Source: DASRJG01 sp032124015 | GTDB lineage: Bacteria > Acidobacteriota > Polarisedimenticolia > Polarisedimenticolales > DASRJG01 | Reading direction: 5' to 3' | NCBI GenBank assembly: GCA_032124015.1 | Contig: JAQBEH010000114.1 | Span: 1-64,000, forward strand | DNA: 64,000 nt | Shown here: in pieces, positions 8,266 through 16,295 of the stretch | Layout: each line of letters starts with the position of its first letter | Numbering within the stretch: the stretch's first letter is position 1 | Translations under genes and position numbers: made by a program | Notes under the pieces: model-generated | What the model was told of the DNA's origin: nothing | The model's database searches: none | Seen by the model: the letters and a program-made list of their open reading frames with translations, nothing else

Positions 8266-9471
8266 ATGCGCTTCAACAAGAGCTTCGTCCCCTACGGCGC
8301 CTACTGGAGTACCCCCTTTTGCAAGTGGCAGGGCTCTCTGTCGCACCTGAACGCGATCGCCCTGGCCGCGGACACCACGAAAAACAGTCTGGCGGACCGC
8401 AAGATCGCCACCGGCTCGATCGAGGCGATCGCCCTCGGGATGACGATCCTGCAAAAGCACCAGCTATACGGCGGGCCGTGGTTCGCCGCGATGATCGGCG
8501 CCGAAGCGATCACGGGGCCGACGATCTCGCAGGCGTGCGCGACCGGCGCCCGCACGCTCGCGACAGCCGCCGCGGAGGTCGACGCCTCGGGCGAGCACAC
8601 CGTGCTCGCGGTGACGGCCGACCGGTGCAGCAACGGCGCGCACGTCTACTACCCGAACCCGCTGGGTCCGGGCGGCATGGGCGACAAGGAAGACATCGTC
8701 ATGGACTCGTTCGGTCACGATCCGTGGGCGAAAAATTCCATGATCCAAACCGCCGAAAACGTGGCAGCCGAACAGGGCATCACGCGCGAGCAACAGGACG
8801 AGTGCACGCTCGTCCGGTACCAGCAGTACCAGCAGGCGTTGGCGTCGGACGGCGCGTTCCAGAAGCGCTACATGATTCTCCCTTTCGAGGTGAAGGACGC
8901 GTCGGGTCGGAAGACCGTGGCCACCGTGGCGAATGACGAAGGGGTCTTCACGACCACGAAAGACGGCTTGGCGGCGTTGAGGCCCGTGATGCCCAACGGC
9001 ACCGTCACGTTCGGCAGCCAGACCCATCCTGCCGACGGCAATTGCGGAATGATCGTCACCTCGCGCGATCGCGCGAAGGCGATGTCGAAGGACGCGTCGG
9101 TCGAGGTACAGCTTTGCTCCTACGGCCAGGGACGGGCTAAGAAGGGGTTCATGGCGATGGCGACGGTGCCCGCGGCGAAATCGGCGCTCGAGGCGGCGGG
9201 GATCGGTCTCAAAGACGTCAAGGCGATCAAGACGCACAACCCGTTCGCGGTGAACGACGTCTACCTCGCCAAGGCGCTCGACCTGAAGCTCGACGGCTTC
9301 AACAACTACGGCTCGTCGCTCGTCTACGGCCACCCGCAAGGCCCGACCGGGATGCGCCTCATCATCGAATTGATCGAGGAGCTACACATCCTGGGCGGCG
9401 GCTACGGCCTGTTCGTCGGCTGCGCCGCCGGCGACACCGCCGGCGCCTGCGTAGTCAAGGTGGGTCGCTGA
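8266..9471 (+). CDS. Thiolase-family acetyl-CoA acyltransferase
   Basis: 401-aa thiolase that condenses or cleaves acyl-CoA. All catalytic positions are visible: nucleophile Cys91 in SQACATGAR, His356 in YGHPQGPTG and Cys386 in FVGCAAGDTAGA. ATG 8266 is chosen because GGAGG lies 5 nt upstream; an in-frame TTG at 8254 overlaps that site and is unlikely. It is monocistronic, with the aldolase/dehydrogenase operon convergent behind it. The sequence does not decide between biosynthetic (acetoacetyl-CoA) and degradative use, and no beta-oxidation partners are nearby. Confidence 0.92.
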   Translation: MRFNKSFVPYGAYWSTPFCKWQGSLSHLNAIALAADTTKNSLADRKIATGSIEAIALGMTILQKHQLYGGPWFAAMIGAEAITGPTISQACATGARTLATAAAEVDASGEHTVLAVTADRCSNGAHVYYPNPLGPGGMGDKEDIVMDSFGHDPWAKNSMIQTAENVAAEQGITREQQDECTLVRYQQYQQALASDGAFQKRYMILPFEVKDASGRKTVATVANDEGVFTTTKDGLAALRPVMPNGTVTFGSQTHPADGNCGMIVTSRDRAKAMSKDASVEVQLCSYGQGRAKKGFMAMATVPAAKSALEAAGIGLKDVKAIKTHNPFAVNDVYLAKALDLKLDGFNNYGSSLVYGHPQGPTGMRLIIELIEELHILGGGYGLFVGCAAGDTAGACVVKVGR

Positions 9472-9473
9472 CG

Positions 9474-9497
9474 AATAGGGGAGTGTCCCCTTTTACC
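9474..9497 (-). repeat. REP-like palindrome between convergent genes (copy B)
   Basis: GGGGA-GTG-TCCCC (9478-9490) flanked by AATA and TTTT. Read leftward, the 12-mer GGGGACACTCCC starts 2 nt after the TAA of the dehydrogenase gene. The flanking A/T runs make it a plausible bidirectional terminator for the thiolase and the dehydrogenase. Confidence 0.65.
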
Positions 9498-10521
9498 GCT
9501 GCGGTTCGACGATCACTTTCAACGACTCGCCCGCTTCTTCGACCAAGCGGAAGGCCTCGCCGGTTTCGGCCAGCGGGAGCCGGTGCGTGATCAACGACAC
9601 CACGTCCACCCGTCGCGCGGCGATCGCATCGAGGGCGGCGCGCATGTCGGCCGGCGGGCCGGCGTACGAGTGGAGGATCGTGATGCCGTCCTTCCCGAGC
9701 TCGTAGACCGGGAACGGGAAGGTCACACCCGGCGGAAAAAGCGCGAAGAAAAGGACCGTGCCGCCCCGATCGACCGCGTGCAGCGCTTGCCCGACGGCTG
9801 CCAGCGCGGCGGTGCAAACGATCACGAGATCTGCGGCACGCCCCTCATTCGCTTCCTGGACGCGCGCCGGGACGTCCTGCTGGCGCGCGTCGATCGTGAC
9901 GGCGGCGCCGGCGCGCCGCGCGGCGTCGAGCCGGAACGGGTGGATGTCGGTGGCGAGGATCCTGGCCGCCCCGTGTGCTTTCGCCCAGAGGACGTGGAGC
10001 AGCCCCGAGATCCCGCTCCCGAGGACGGCGACGGTTTTCCCCGCAACCCCGCCCGCGATGCGCTGGCCGCGGGCGACGCAGGCGAGCGGCTCGACGAACG
10101 AGGCCTCTTCGTAGGAGACGTGATCCGGGATTGCGAAGGTGCCTCGCGCGACGTTCGCCGCGGGGAGGCGCACGAACTCCGCGAATCCTCCCGGGTCGAA
10201 GCTGGTCTTGCGGAGCGTGTCGCACACCGGGTGCTGCCCCGCGAGGCAGTAGCGGCATTCGTTGCACGGAACGTGATGCGTCGTGACGATGCGGTCGCCT
10301 ACGGCGAATCCCGCGAGCCCCGCTCCGATCTCGACGACCTCGCCCGCGACCTCGTGGCCAAGGACGACCGGCGCCTTGGCCAGGCGGTACCACTCCATGA
10401 CGTCGCTGCCGCAAACTCCGGAGGCCGTGACGCGAAAGACCAACTCGCCGGGGCCGGCGTCAGGCCGCGGGCGTTCTTCGACGCGTACGTCGCGGTTCGA
10501 GTAGTAGACCGCCACTCTCAT
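9493..10521 (-). CDS. Zinc-dependent medium-chain dehydrogenase (sorbitol/threonine-DH type)
   Basis: 342-aa NAD(P)-linked MDR enzyme that oxidises an alcohol or polyol. The catalytic-zinc motif is GVCGSD and GHEVAG; the structural-zinc cysteines sit in PCNECRYCLAGQHPVC; the Rossmann motif is VLGSGISG. The closest type by motif is L-threonine 3-dehydrogenase/sorbitol dehydrogenase, but the substrate is not determinable. Its ATG overlaps the end of the aldolase gene by 4 nt, so the two are coupled; together they suggest dehydrogenation and aldol chemistry on a sugar-phosphate-like compound. Confidence 0.88.
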   Translation of the reverse strand: MRVAVYYSNRDVRVEERPRPDAGPGELVFRVTASGVCGSDVMEWYRLAKAPVVLGHEVAGEVVEIGAGLAGFAVGDRIVTTHHVPCNECRYCLAGQHPVCDTLRKTSFDPGGFAEFVRLPAANVARGTFAIPDHVSYEEASFVEPLACVARGQRIAGGVAGKTVAVLGSGISGLLHVLWAKAHGAARILATDIHPFRLDAARRAGAAVTIDARQQDVPARVQEANEGRAADLVIVCTAALAAVGQALHAVDRGGTVLFFALFPPGVTFPFPVYELGKDGITILHSYAGPPADMRAALDAIAARRVDVVSLITHRLPLAETGEAFRLVEEAGESLKVIVEPQR

Positions 10522-11309
10522 CGCGGACCTTTGGATTTCTCCTGCTCGTAGATGGCGAAGGCGTCGTTGCTCGTCGCCCCGTCGTGCACGACCGCGCGGA
10601 TGGCCCGGATCATTCCCACGGGGCAGTCCGACTGGAAGATATTCCGGCCCATGTCGACACCCGCCGCCCCGGCACGCACCGCGCTGAAAGCCAGCTCGAT
10701 CGCCTCGCGCTCGCCGATTTTCTTTCCGCCAGCGATGATCAAGGGCACCGGCGTGGCGCGCACGATCTCTTCAAACCCTTCGCAGTAATACGTCTTCACG
10801 AAGTGCGCGCCGATTTCGGCCGCGATGCGACAACACAGGCCGAGGTAGCGCGCGTCGCGCGTCATCTCTTTGCCCACCGCCGTCACGGCGAGCACCGGAA
10901 TGCCGTACTTCTCACCCAGGTCCACCAACTTCGCGAGGTTGAGCAGCGTGGCGCGCTCACCCTGAGAGCCGACGAAGATCGACAGCGTGATCGCGGAGAC
11001 GTTCAGGCGGATCGCGTCTTCGATGTCCACCGTCAGCCCTTCGTGCGACAGCTCGTTCAAGATCGACGCGCCGCCCGACACGCGCAGCACCACCGGCACG
11101 TTCGCCGAAGGCGCGACCGACGTGCGCAGCACCCCACGCGTCAGCATCAGAGAGTCGGCGTACGGAAGCAGCGGCGCGATCGTTTTCCGCGGCTCTTCGA
11201 GGCCCGAGGTCGGCCCGAGGAAGTAACCATGATCGACGGCCAGCATCACGGTGTGGCCGTGCGGCGGCTTGAGGATGCGTGCGAGCCGATTCGAAAGACC
11301 CCAGTCCAT
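10518..11309 (-). CDS. LsrF/DeoC-like class I aldolase
   Basis: 263-aa TIM-barrel enzyme of the class I fructose-bisphosphate aldolase/LsrF group. The Schiff-base lysine is Lys172 in HFVKTYYCEGFEEIV; AVDHGYFLGP near the N terminus and IIAGGKKIGEREA near the C terminus are family hallmarks. Members include archaeal-type FBP aldolase, ADTH synthase and LsrF thiolase; this protein looks nearest LsrF by the DHGYF and KTYY contexts, but the substrate is open. It is the first gene of a two-gene operon with the zinc dehydrogenase. Confidence 0.82.
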   Translation of the reverse strand: MDWGLSNRLARILKPPHGHTVMLAVDHGYFLGPTSGLEEPRKTIAPLLPYADSLMLTRGVLRTSVAPSANVPVVLRVSGGASILNELSHEGLTVDIEDAIRLNVSAITLSIFVGSQGERATLLNLAKLVDLGEKYGIPVLAVTAVGKEMTRDARYLGLCCRIAAEIGAHFVKTYYCEGFEEIVRATPVPLIIAGGKKIGEREAIELAFSAVRAGAAGVDMGRNIFQSDCPVGMIRAIRAVVHDGATSNDAFAIYEQEKSKGPR

Positions 11310-11325
11310 GAGCTAGTCTCCGCGC

Positions 11326-12042
11326 GTGAGCACTCGGAAAACCAGATCTTACCCCGTTCCATGGGGGCGCGTCTTGCTCGGAGCCGCGATTCTCATGGGA
11401 ATCGCCGGGCTCTACGGAACCCTTCCTGTCGGCGAGACGCTGCAGACCCTCGTCCGCAGGATCGACGCGCTGGGCCCCTGGGCCGGCGCCGTGTTCGTCC
11501 TGGTGTACGCGGCGGCTTCAGTGCTGCTCCTCCCCGTCTGGATCCTGACCGTCGCCGCGGGCGCCGTTTTCGGCGTCGCGCGCGGCAGCGTCCTCGTGCT
11601 GCTCGGGGCCACACTCGGCGCGATGGCGGCGTTCGCCCTCGCCCGCACCGGGCTTCGGGATTTCGTCCGACGGTGGGCGCGCGCCTACCCCGACTTCGAC
11701 AAACTCGATCGTGCGATCGCCGCCCGGGGAGGCTGGATCGTTTTTCTCGTGCGCCTGTCGCCCGTCTTCCCGTTCGTCTACGTCAACTATCTATTCGGGC
11801 TGACCGCGATCCCAATGGCGATCTACGCGGCCACGACGATCGTCGGAATGATTCCCGCGACCGTCGTCTACGTCGCGCTCGGCGCCTCGGCCGGTGCCGC
11901 GGCGACCGGCCAGGCCGCGGCCTGGTCAATGGCGCGCATCGTCGTGACGGTCGCCGGCGTCGCTGCCGCCATCATCGTGTCGTTCATCGTCGCGAGAATC
12001 GCGACACGCGCGGTGCGCGACGCGGGATCGGGGACTGAATAG
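11326..12042 (+). CDS. DedA/TVP38-type VTT-domain membrane protein
   Basis: 238-aa integral membrane protein with about five hydrophobic segments. It carries the VTT/SNARE-associated core: a re-entrant region LLPVWILTVAAGAVFG and the later VRLSPVFPFVYVNYLFGLT, which is diagnostic for TVP38/DedA proteins (lipid scramblase or transporter-like, proposed to flip undecaprenyl phosphate or phospholipid). The start is GTG 11326, 16 nt from the divergent aldolase. Its TAG stop is formed by the first bases of a repeat element. Confidence 0.87.
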   Translation: MSTRKTRSYPVPWGRVLLGAAILMGIAGLYGTLPVGETLQTLVRRIDALGPWAGAVFVLVYAAASVLLLPVWILTVAAGAVFGVARGSVLVLLGATLGAMAAFALARTGLRDFVRRWARAYPDFDKLDRAIAARGGWIVFLVRLSPVFPFVYVNYLFGLTAIPMAIYAATTIVGMIPATVVYVALGASAGAAATGQAAAWSMARIVVTVAGVAAAIIVSFIVARIATRAVRDAGSGTE

Positions 12043-12070
12043 GGGACACTCCCAGTCGTGTCCCCTATTC
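12037..12070. repeat. REP-like perfect palindrome carrying both stop codons (copy C)
   Basis: A 13-bp perfect inverted repeat, GAATAGGGGACAC (12037-12049) and GTGTCCCCTATTC (12058-12070), with an 8-nt loop. The TAG of the rightward VTT gene (12040-12042) and the TAG of the leftward nucleotidyltransferase gene (12067-12065) both lie inside the arms. It contains the 12-mer GGGGACACTCCC at 12042-12053. It could also act as a bidirectional terminator. Confidence 0.8.
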
Positions 12071-12652
12071 CGCTGCCAGTCCGGCCTCCGAGAGCGCGCG
12101 AGCAAGCAAGTCGGCGAGGTTCAAGTCGGCCGCGACGCGCGTGAGATACGTACGGTCGAGCGCGCCACCTTGCACCTTGAGCACGCCGAGGACGTCACGC
12201 CACTGCCGGTCCGACACGCCACCGCCCATTCGGTACCAGCGGAGCTTGTGGATGACGACATCCTCCGGCGAGGCCAGTTGGACCTCGGATCCCGGCACGG
12301 CGCGCAACGCGACGGAACGACTGCGCGCGAGCTGATCGCGGTGGAGGGGATCGTCGGGCGACACGTAGACGTCGGCTTTGACGAGCATGTCCTCGTGAAT
12401 CACGTTAAAGCTCGATGCGTTACGCACGGCGCGACGAACTGAGGCTTCAACGATGTGGAACTCGCCGCGCGTAGAGGCTAGAAGCGCGTCGATGTGTTCG
12501 GGCCGCAGCTCCGCCACAAGATCGACATCGAGCGTCGTTCGCACCTCGCCGTATACAGAGGATGCGACGGACCCGCCGACGCAGTATCGAATACCGAGAC
12601 GTTCGAACATCCGGCCGAGGATTAAAGCGAGTTCGACGGGATCGGGGGTCAC
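12065..12652 (-). CDS. Nucleotidyltransferase-fold protein (putative two-gene module)
   Basis: 195-aa protein with the minimal nucleotidyltransferase signature: helix-turn GGSVASSVYGE then TTLDVDLVAEL with the D-x-D pair at about residues 38-40, and a third acidic strand near VKADVYVS. This is the fold of MNT antitoxins/AMPylators and of AbiEii-like toxins. It starts with GTG that overlaps the preceding gene's TAG by one base (TAGTG), so the pair is coupled. A toxin-antitoxin or defence role is inferred from family and pairing only; a housekeeping role is possible. Its TAG stop lies in repeat copy C. Confidence 0.7.
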   Translation of the reverse strand: MTPDPVELALILGRMFERLGIRYCVGGSVASSVYGEVRTTLDVDLVAELRPEHIDALLASTRGEFHIVEASVRRAVRNASSFNVIHEDMLVKADVYVSPDDPLHRDQLARSRSVALRAVPGSEVQLASPEDVVIHKLRWYRMGGGVSDRQWRDVLGVLKVQGGALDRTYLTRVAADLNLADLLARALSEAGLAAE

Positions 12653-12945
12653 TACCAGCCTTCCAGGTGCGGGTCCCAGCCGAACAACTCGATCGACACC
12701 TCGCGTCCGAGCGTCAGTGCGGCGAAGCGTTTTCGCAGCTCGACGTCAGACGCCGCGGGATGACGTTGGCGCAGCCCTGCCATCGCCAGTTCGCACGCAG
12801 CGCGAGTAGACGCGGAGAGCATCTCGGCCTTGCGCCAGGGCGGTAGCTCGCGGATCCGATCGAACAGATACCTTTCCGTCGCCTCGTCGGTGTCGAGCGA
12901 CTGCGGACGGTAGCCTCGGGGCTGCTTGGGCTCGGGCAACGGCAT
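12652..12945 (-). CDS. Small helical partner of the nucleotidyltransferase
   Basis: 97-aa soluble protein, start ATG 12945 (begins MPLPEPKQPRG). No catalytic motif is recognised. It is helix-rich and charged, with the notable segments RIRELPPWRKAEML, RQRHPAASDVELRKRFAAL and LFGWDPHLEGW at the C terminus. It ends one base into the start of the nucleotidyltransferase gene, the spacing typical of toxin-antitoxin pairs. Role unknown; likely a binding partner. Confidence 0.65.
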   Translation of the reverse strand: MPLPEPKQPRGYRPQSLDTDEATERYLFDRIRELPPWRKAEMLSASTRAACELAMAGLRQRHPAASDVELRKRFAALTLGREVSIELFGWDPHLEGW

Positions 12946-12997
12946 CACGGCCTCGGTGCGGAGTCGACGAGTTGATCGTACCCCGATCACGCTCGAA

Positions 12998-14101
12998 CTA
13001 ACCCTTCTTAGTCGCATGCCAGGCCGTCAGCAGTTCCTTCTCTTTGTCGGCGCTGATCCCCGCGAGGAGCTTGCCGCGGCGGTCGACCGGGAGCGTCTTG
13101 AACCAAGCCAGGGTGTCCTTCGCCGTGGCCGCGGCGGAGCGGAAGGTGAGGCCCGCCGCAATCGCTTTGGCGCAGCTGATCTGGGTGAACCCTTCCTCGC
13201 CGTCTTGGTTCGGGACCCACACGGGGAGGTCGCTCCACGGGGCGACTTTTTCCTTCTCGAGAAACTCCGTCGAGACCCACGTGAACTTCGCGTCGCCGCC
13301 GACTCCCTTCTTGATCCCCTCAAGCATGGCCTTCATCGTCAGTTTCTTGGCCGGGCCGGTCGCGTTGTAGGTTCCGGTCAAGTCGCGTTCGATGCCGAGC
13401 ACGAGCCACACGGCGAGATCGCGCACGTCGACGTACTGGACCGGGTCGCTGCCGTCGCCGGGGGCGAGTACTTCACCGCCTCGCGCGACGCGCACCGGCC
13501 AGTAGGTGTAACGGTCCGTCTTGTCGCCGGGCCCCACGATCAACCCCGGGCGGACGATCCACGCGCGGCCGGACATCGCCTTGTCCGCGGCTTTCTCGCA
13601 GAGCGCCTTCAACGCCCCGTAGTACTTCGCCACCTCTTCGTTCGATTCGTCGGGCATCGTGGCGAGCGGGCCATCCTCGGCGGTGCCGGGTTTGATCCCT
13701 TCGCCAAAGACGGAAATCGTCGAGATGAAGACGTACTGCTTGACGTTTTGGGCGAGAAGCTCCGCGGACATCGTGACGATGCGCGGGACGAACCCCGACG
13801 TGTCGATGACGGCGTCCCATTTGCGCCCCTCGAGGCTGGTAAGGTCGCCGTTGCGGTCGCCGCGTAATTTCTCGACGTCGGGGAAGAGGCCGGGGTTCGT
13901 CTTGCCGCGATTGAAAAGGGTGAGGACGTGGCCGCGCGCCTGCGCCGCCTCAACGATCTGAGGGCCAAGGAACGCGGTGCCGCCCAGGATCAGAATTTTC
14001 ATCGGCTTCACCTTCGGGAGAGGTGGCAGCACGGCGAGAAGCGTGGCGCCGGTTCCGGCGACGCCTGCGGTCTTCACGAACTCCCGGCGATTGCGATCCA
14101 T
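12998..14101 (-). CDS. Tat-exported NAD-dependent epimerase/dehydratase family protein
   Basis: 367-aa extended short-chain dehydrogenase with a twin-arginine leader (NRREFVKTAGVAGTG, residues 3-17) ahead of the Rossmann motif ILILGGTAFLGPQIV. Substrate-side features include FISTISVFGE and the active-site YYGALKALCEKAA (Y-x-x-x-K). It resembles the 'NAD-dependent epimerase, Tat signal' proteins common in Acidobacteria and Planctomycetes. Substrate unknown. ATG 14101 overlaps the TGA of the transporter gene (TGATG). Confidence 0.85.
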   Translation of the reverse strand: MDRNRREFVKTAGVAGTGATLLAVLPPLPKVKPMKILILGGTAFLGPQIVEAAQARGHVLTLFNRGKTNPGLFPDVEKLRGDRNGDLTSLEGRKWDAVIDTSGFVPRIVTMSAELLAQNVKQYVFISTISVFGEGIKPGTAEDGPLATMPDESNEEVAKYYGALKALCEKAADKAMSGRAWIVRPGLIVGPGDKTDRYTYWPVRVARGGEVLAPGDGSDPVQYVDVRDLAVWLVLGIERDLTGTYNATGPAKKLTMKAMLEGIKKGVGGDAKFTWVSTEFLEKEKVAPWSDLPVWVPNQDGEEGFTQISCAKAIAAGLTFRSAAATAKDTLAWFKTLPVDRRGKLLAGISADKEKELLTAWHATKKG

Positions 14102-15339
14102 CACGCTCCCTTTCTTGCGAGCGCCGCGTGGCGTCGCGCCGCGAATAACGCGACCCCGACCCACCCGGCGCAGACGACGAGCATACCCGCGGTGACGACG
14201 TAAGGGGGAGGGGCGATCGAGCGCACCGCGTCGTACGCCCAGATCGCCGCCGCATCCCCGCCGCGGAAAACGACGGTGTCGATGAACGCCTTCGCCTTGT
14301 ACTTCTCTTCGGGTGACACGACGGTGAACAGCACCTCACGCGAGGGCCGCTCGAGCCCGTACTGGAGGCCGCGCCGCACGATCTGCACCGCGACCAACAT
14401 CGCCAAGCCGGGGGCAAACCCCAACCCGAGAAATCCTCCCGCCGTCAGAACCGGCAGCACGCACAGTGCGACGCCCAAGCCGAGCACGGTCAAGACCCAT
14501 CCGGTCACGACCCCTTGCATGACCAACGCAACCACGTTGACCCAGAGATCGATCCGGGCAAACAACGCCGTTCGCATGGTCGAATCCTGGATCGTGGCGC
14601 CGATGATGCGGGCCTGGTCGGCGTAGATCACGGTCGACGTGGTCGTGTAGGCGAGCATCATCCCGACGACGGCGAGAAGGTAAGGCGAGGCCAGCGCGAG
14701 CCGGAATCCCGCGAAGGCGCCGCCGCCGACCGCGCGGTCGGGCGCTCGACCGAGCGAGCCTGCGTCGTGCGTTCCCGCCCAGGCGATCAGGCGCTTTACG
14801 CAAAACACCGCCGCTTCGAGAAAGAGCGCGGCGGCGACGTAGAGACCCGCGCGCCCGAAAGGCTTCACGAGGAGCGTCGCCAGGAACGGGCCCGCGATCG
14901 CTCCCAGGCTGCCGCCGACGGCGATCGACCCGAAGAGGCGTTTCCCCTGTTCGGCGCGGAACGTGTCCACCATGAAGCTCCAGAAGATGGACACGACGAA
15001 GAGGCTGAAAACGGAGACCCAGACAAAGAAAACCCGCGCCACCCAGACCTCGGAAACGCCGACGCGGTCGAGGAGCAAGAACACGAGCAGGTTGGCGGCG
15101 AAGAACCGGTAGACGACGGGGATGATCGTGCGGCGCGGGAAACGCGCGACGACGGCGGAGTAGAAGGGCACAGCGAGGAGCATTACGACGAAGGTCGCCG
15201 TGAACTGCCACGGCAGATTCTTCACGCCGCCGACGATCCCCATCTCGTCGCGCAGGGGTCGGAGGATGTAGTAACCGCAAAGGACGGCGAAAAAATAGAG
15301 GAAGGCCCAGAAAACAGCCGGCCGCTCCGCCTTGTCCAA
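14101..15339 (-). CDS. NTP/NDP-exchange (Npt1/ATP-ADP translocase-like) MFS transporter
   Basis: 412-aa membrane protein with about 12 hydrophobic segments. The N-terminal GYYILRPLRDEMGIVGG and LPWQFTATF correspond to the TLC (ATP/ADP translocase) family signature. Classical members import host ATP in intracellular parasites and plastids; homologues in free-living bacteria are of unknown substrate. The start is TTG 15339, immediately after and in frame with the TAG of the SRPBCC gene. Part of a three-gene leftward operon. Exchange of nucleotides is an inference from family only. Confidence 0.75.
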   Translation of the reverse strand: MDKAERPAVFWAFLYFFAVLCGYYILRPLRDEMGIVGGVKNLPWQFTATFVVMLLAVPFYSAVVARFPRRTIIPVVYRFFAANLLVFLLLDRVGVSEVWVARVFFVWVSVFSLFVVSIFWSFMVDTFRAEQGKRLFGSIAVGGSLGAIAGPFLATLLVKPFGRAGLYVAAALFLEAAVFCVKRLIAWAGTHDAGSLGRAPDRAVGGGAFAGFRLALASPYLLAVVGMMLAYTTTSTVIYADQARIIGATIQDSTMRTALFARIDLWVNVVALVMQGVVTGWVLTVLGLGVALCVLPVLTAGGFLGLGFAPGLAMLVAVQIVRRGLQYGLERPSREVLFTVVSPEEKYKAKAFIDTVVFRGGDAAAIWAYDAVRSIAPPPYVVTAGMLVVCAGWVGVALFAARRHAALARKGA

Positions 15340-15894
15340 CTACGGCTCGAGGAGTTGCGCGAGGCGGTTGAACGCCTCGCCCCAGAACTCCTTCTGCTTC
15401 GCCGCCGCGCGGGCGCTGGCGAGCTTGCCGTGCTGGACGACGATCTGGGTTTTCGCGGCGCCCTTCGCGTGAAGGCTGACCTCGAGGTTCGAGCCGTCGC
15501 CCCACGTGACGCGCAGGACCTTGTTCTCGGTCGCCTTGCGGATCGTGAGCTTGGCTCCGAGAAGCCACTGGGCCCGGCGGCGGGTGTTCCCCCACGCTTC
15601 GTACACGTCGTCGACCGGGGCCTTGATCGTCTTGCTGCGGCTGATCTCGAACCCATCGGGCTTCTCGTGCTTGGCCCTCAGACCCTTGGCCTGCTCGTAC
15701 GCGACGGCCACCATCTGCCGCCACCACGGCGAGAGGCCATGCTTGCTCGAAAGCAGCTTGACGATGTCCTTGTGGCTCATCGCGTGAGCGCGCGCCTTGT
15801 CCAGGAGGGCGAACCACTGCACCCAGGTCTTGCCGGTCTTGGCCTTGACCGCTTCCGAGGAGATGTTGAGGCCGACCCTGTTCGCCACGTCCAC
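15340..15894 (-). CDS. DUF4287 + SRPBCC (AHSA1-like) domain protein
   Basis: 184 aa in two parts. The first 75 residues (GKTWVQWFALLDKARA, MSHKDIVKLLSSKHGL, SPWWRQMVAVAYEQAKG) are a DUF4287 unit. From about residue 85, RSKTIKAPVDDVYEAW to LEVSLHAKGAAKTQIVVQ forms a START/AHSA1 hydrophobic-pocket domain. Such proteins are thought to bind small hydrophobic ligands or assist chaperones; the function here is unknown. It is first in the operon with the translocase-like transporter and the Tat epimerase. A repeat element and gene relics lie just upstream. Confidence 0.82.
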   Translation of the reverse strand: MDVANRVGLNISSEAVKAKTGKTWVQWFALLDKARAHAMSHKDIVKLLSSKHGLSPWWRQMVAVAYEQAKGLRAKHEKPDGFEISRSKTIKAPVDDVYEAWGNTRRRAQWLLGAKLTIRKATENKVLRVTWGDGSNLEVSLHAKGAAKTQIVVQHGKLASARAAAKQKEFWGEAFNRLAQLLEP

Positions 15895-15911
15895 GATGTT
15901 AACAGGGAATC

Positions 15912-15929
15912 AATGGGAGACCTGACCCC
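15912..15929 (+). repeat. Second-family REP-like element (half copy)
   Basis: The 18-mer formed by AAT plus GGGAGACCTGACCCC is identical to the core of the palindrome at 38524-38554 read on the minus strand. Here only one arm is clear, and it truncates the glycosyltransferase relic next to it. Confidence 0.6.
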
Positions 15930-15949
15930 GAAGGGTATCCTGGTGGAAG

Positions 15950-16105
15950 GCGCAGCGAGTTGTCTTCGATGATCGAATCGCCGCCGATCGAGCAGAGCAG
16001 CGGGTACCGCGCGAGGTTGATGCCGGCGTTCAACGCGTCCGCCTTGCCGCCTTTTTCCTTGTCGATCACGATGATCTCGAACTCACCGTAGTTGATCATC
16101 AACAT
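15950..16105 (-). pseudogene. Relic of a family-2 glycosyltransferase
   Basis: About 50 recognisable residues of a GT2 (N-acetylglucosaminyltransferase-like) protein. NYGEFEIIV is typical of the N-terminal second strand, fused directly to VIDKEKGGKADALNAGIN and ARYPLLCSIGGDSIIED, which normally lie about 60 residues later. The intervening nucleotide-binding segment and everything after the DxD-like motif are missing. The 3' side runs into the GGGAGACCTGACCCC element. No intact start or stop context. Confidence 0.7.
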
Positions 16106-16215
16106 CGAGCGGGAGGACGGGGATGTTCTTCAAGCGCTCGTCGGTCCGGATCGCACGACGAACCGGCGCGTGACCGGGTCGTCCTCGGCGACCCGAATGC
16201 GCCTCGCGACGCTCA
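16100..16215 (-). pseudogene. Relic of a response-regulator receiver domain
   Basis: Two pieces in different frames on the minus strand: RIRVAEDDPVTRRFVV (about 16199-16155), the beta-1/acidic-pocket start of a receiver domain, then AIRTDERLKNIPVLPL (about 16160-16105), matching the alpha-4/beta-4 region. The phosphoacceptor segment between them is deleted. It lies just upstream of the GT2 relic in the same orientation, so the ancestral pair was probably response regulator then glycosyltransferase. Confidence 0.6.
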
Positions 16216-16280
16216 CTCTAGCCCCGACAGTGAAAATCGTCGCCAAACGCACACTTCTCCCACTCCAGTGCGACGAGAGC

Positions 16281-16295
16281 GAATAGGGGTCCCCC
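16281..16295 (+). repeat. Degenerate REP-like element beside the relics
   Basis: GAATAGGGG followed by TCCCCC: shares the first nine bases with copy C, then diverges. It sits on the far side of the relic region from the 15912 element. Nothing else is recognised in 16216-16393 apart from the ribosome-binding site for dprA. Confidence 0.4.

Noticed and set aside
14336..15817. A 493-codon open frame on the minus strand overlapping the transporter gene
   Set aside because: Shadow frame of a GC-rich gene, very rich in Arg/Ala/Pro with no conserved domain; the transporter in another frame is clearly real.
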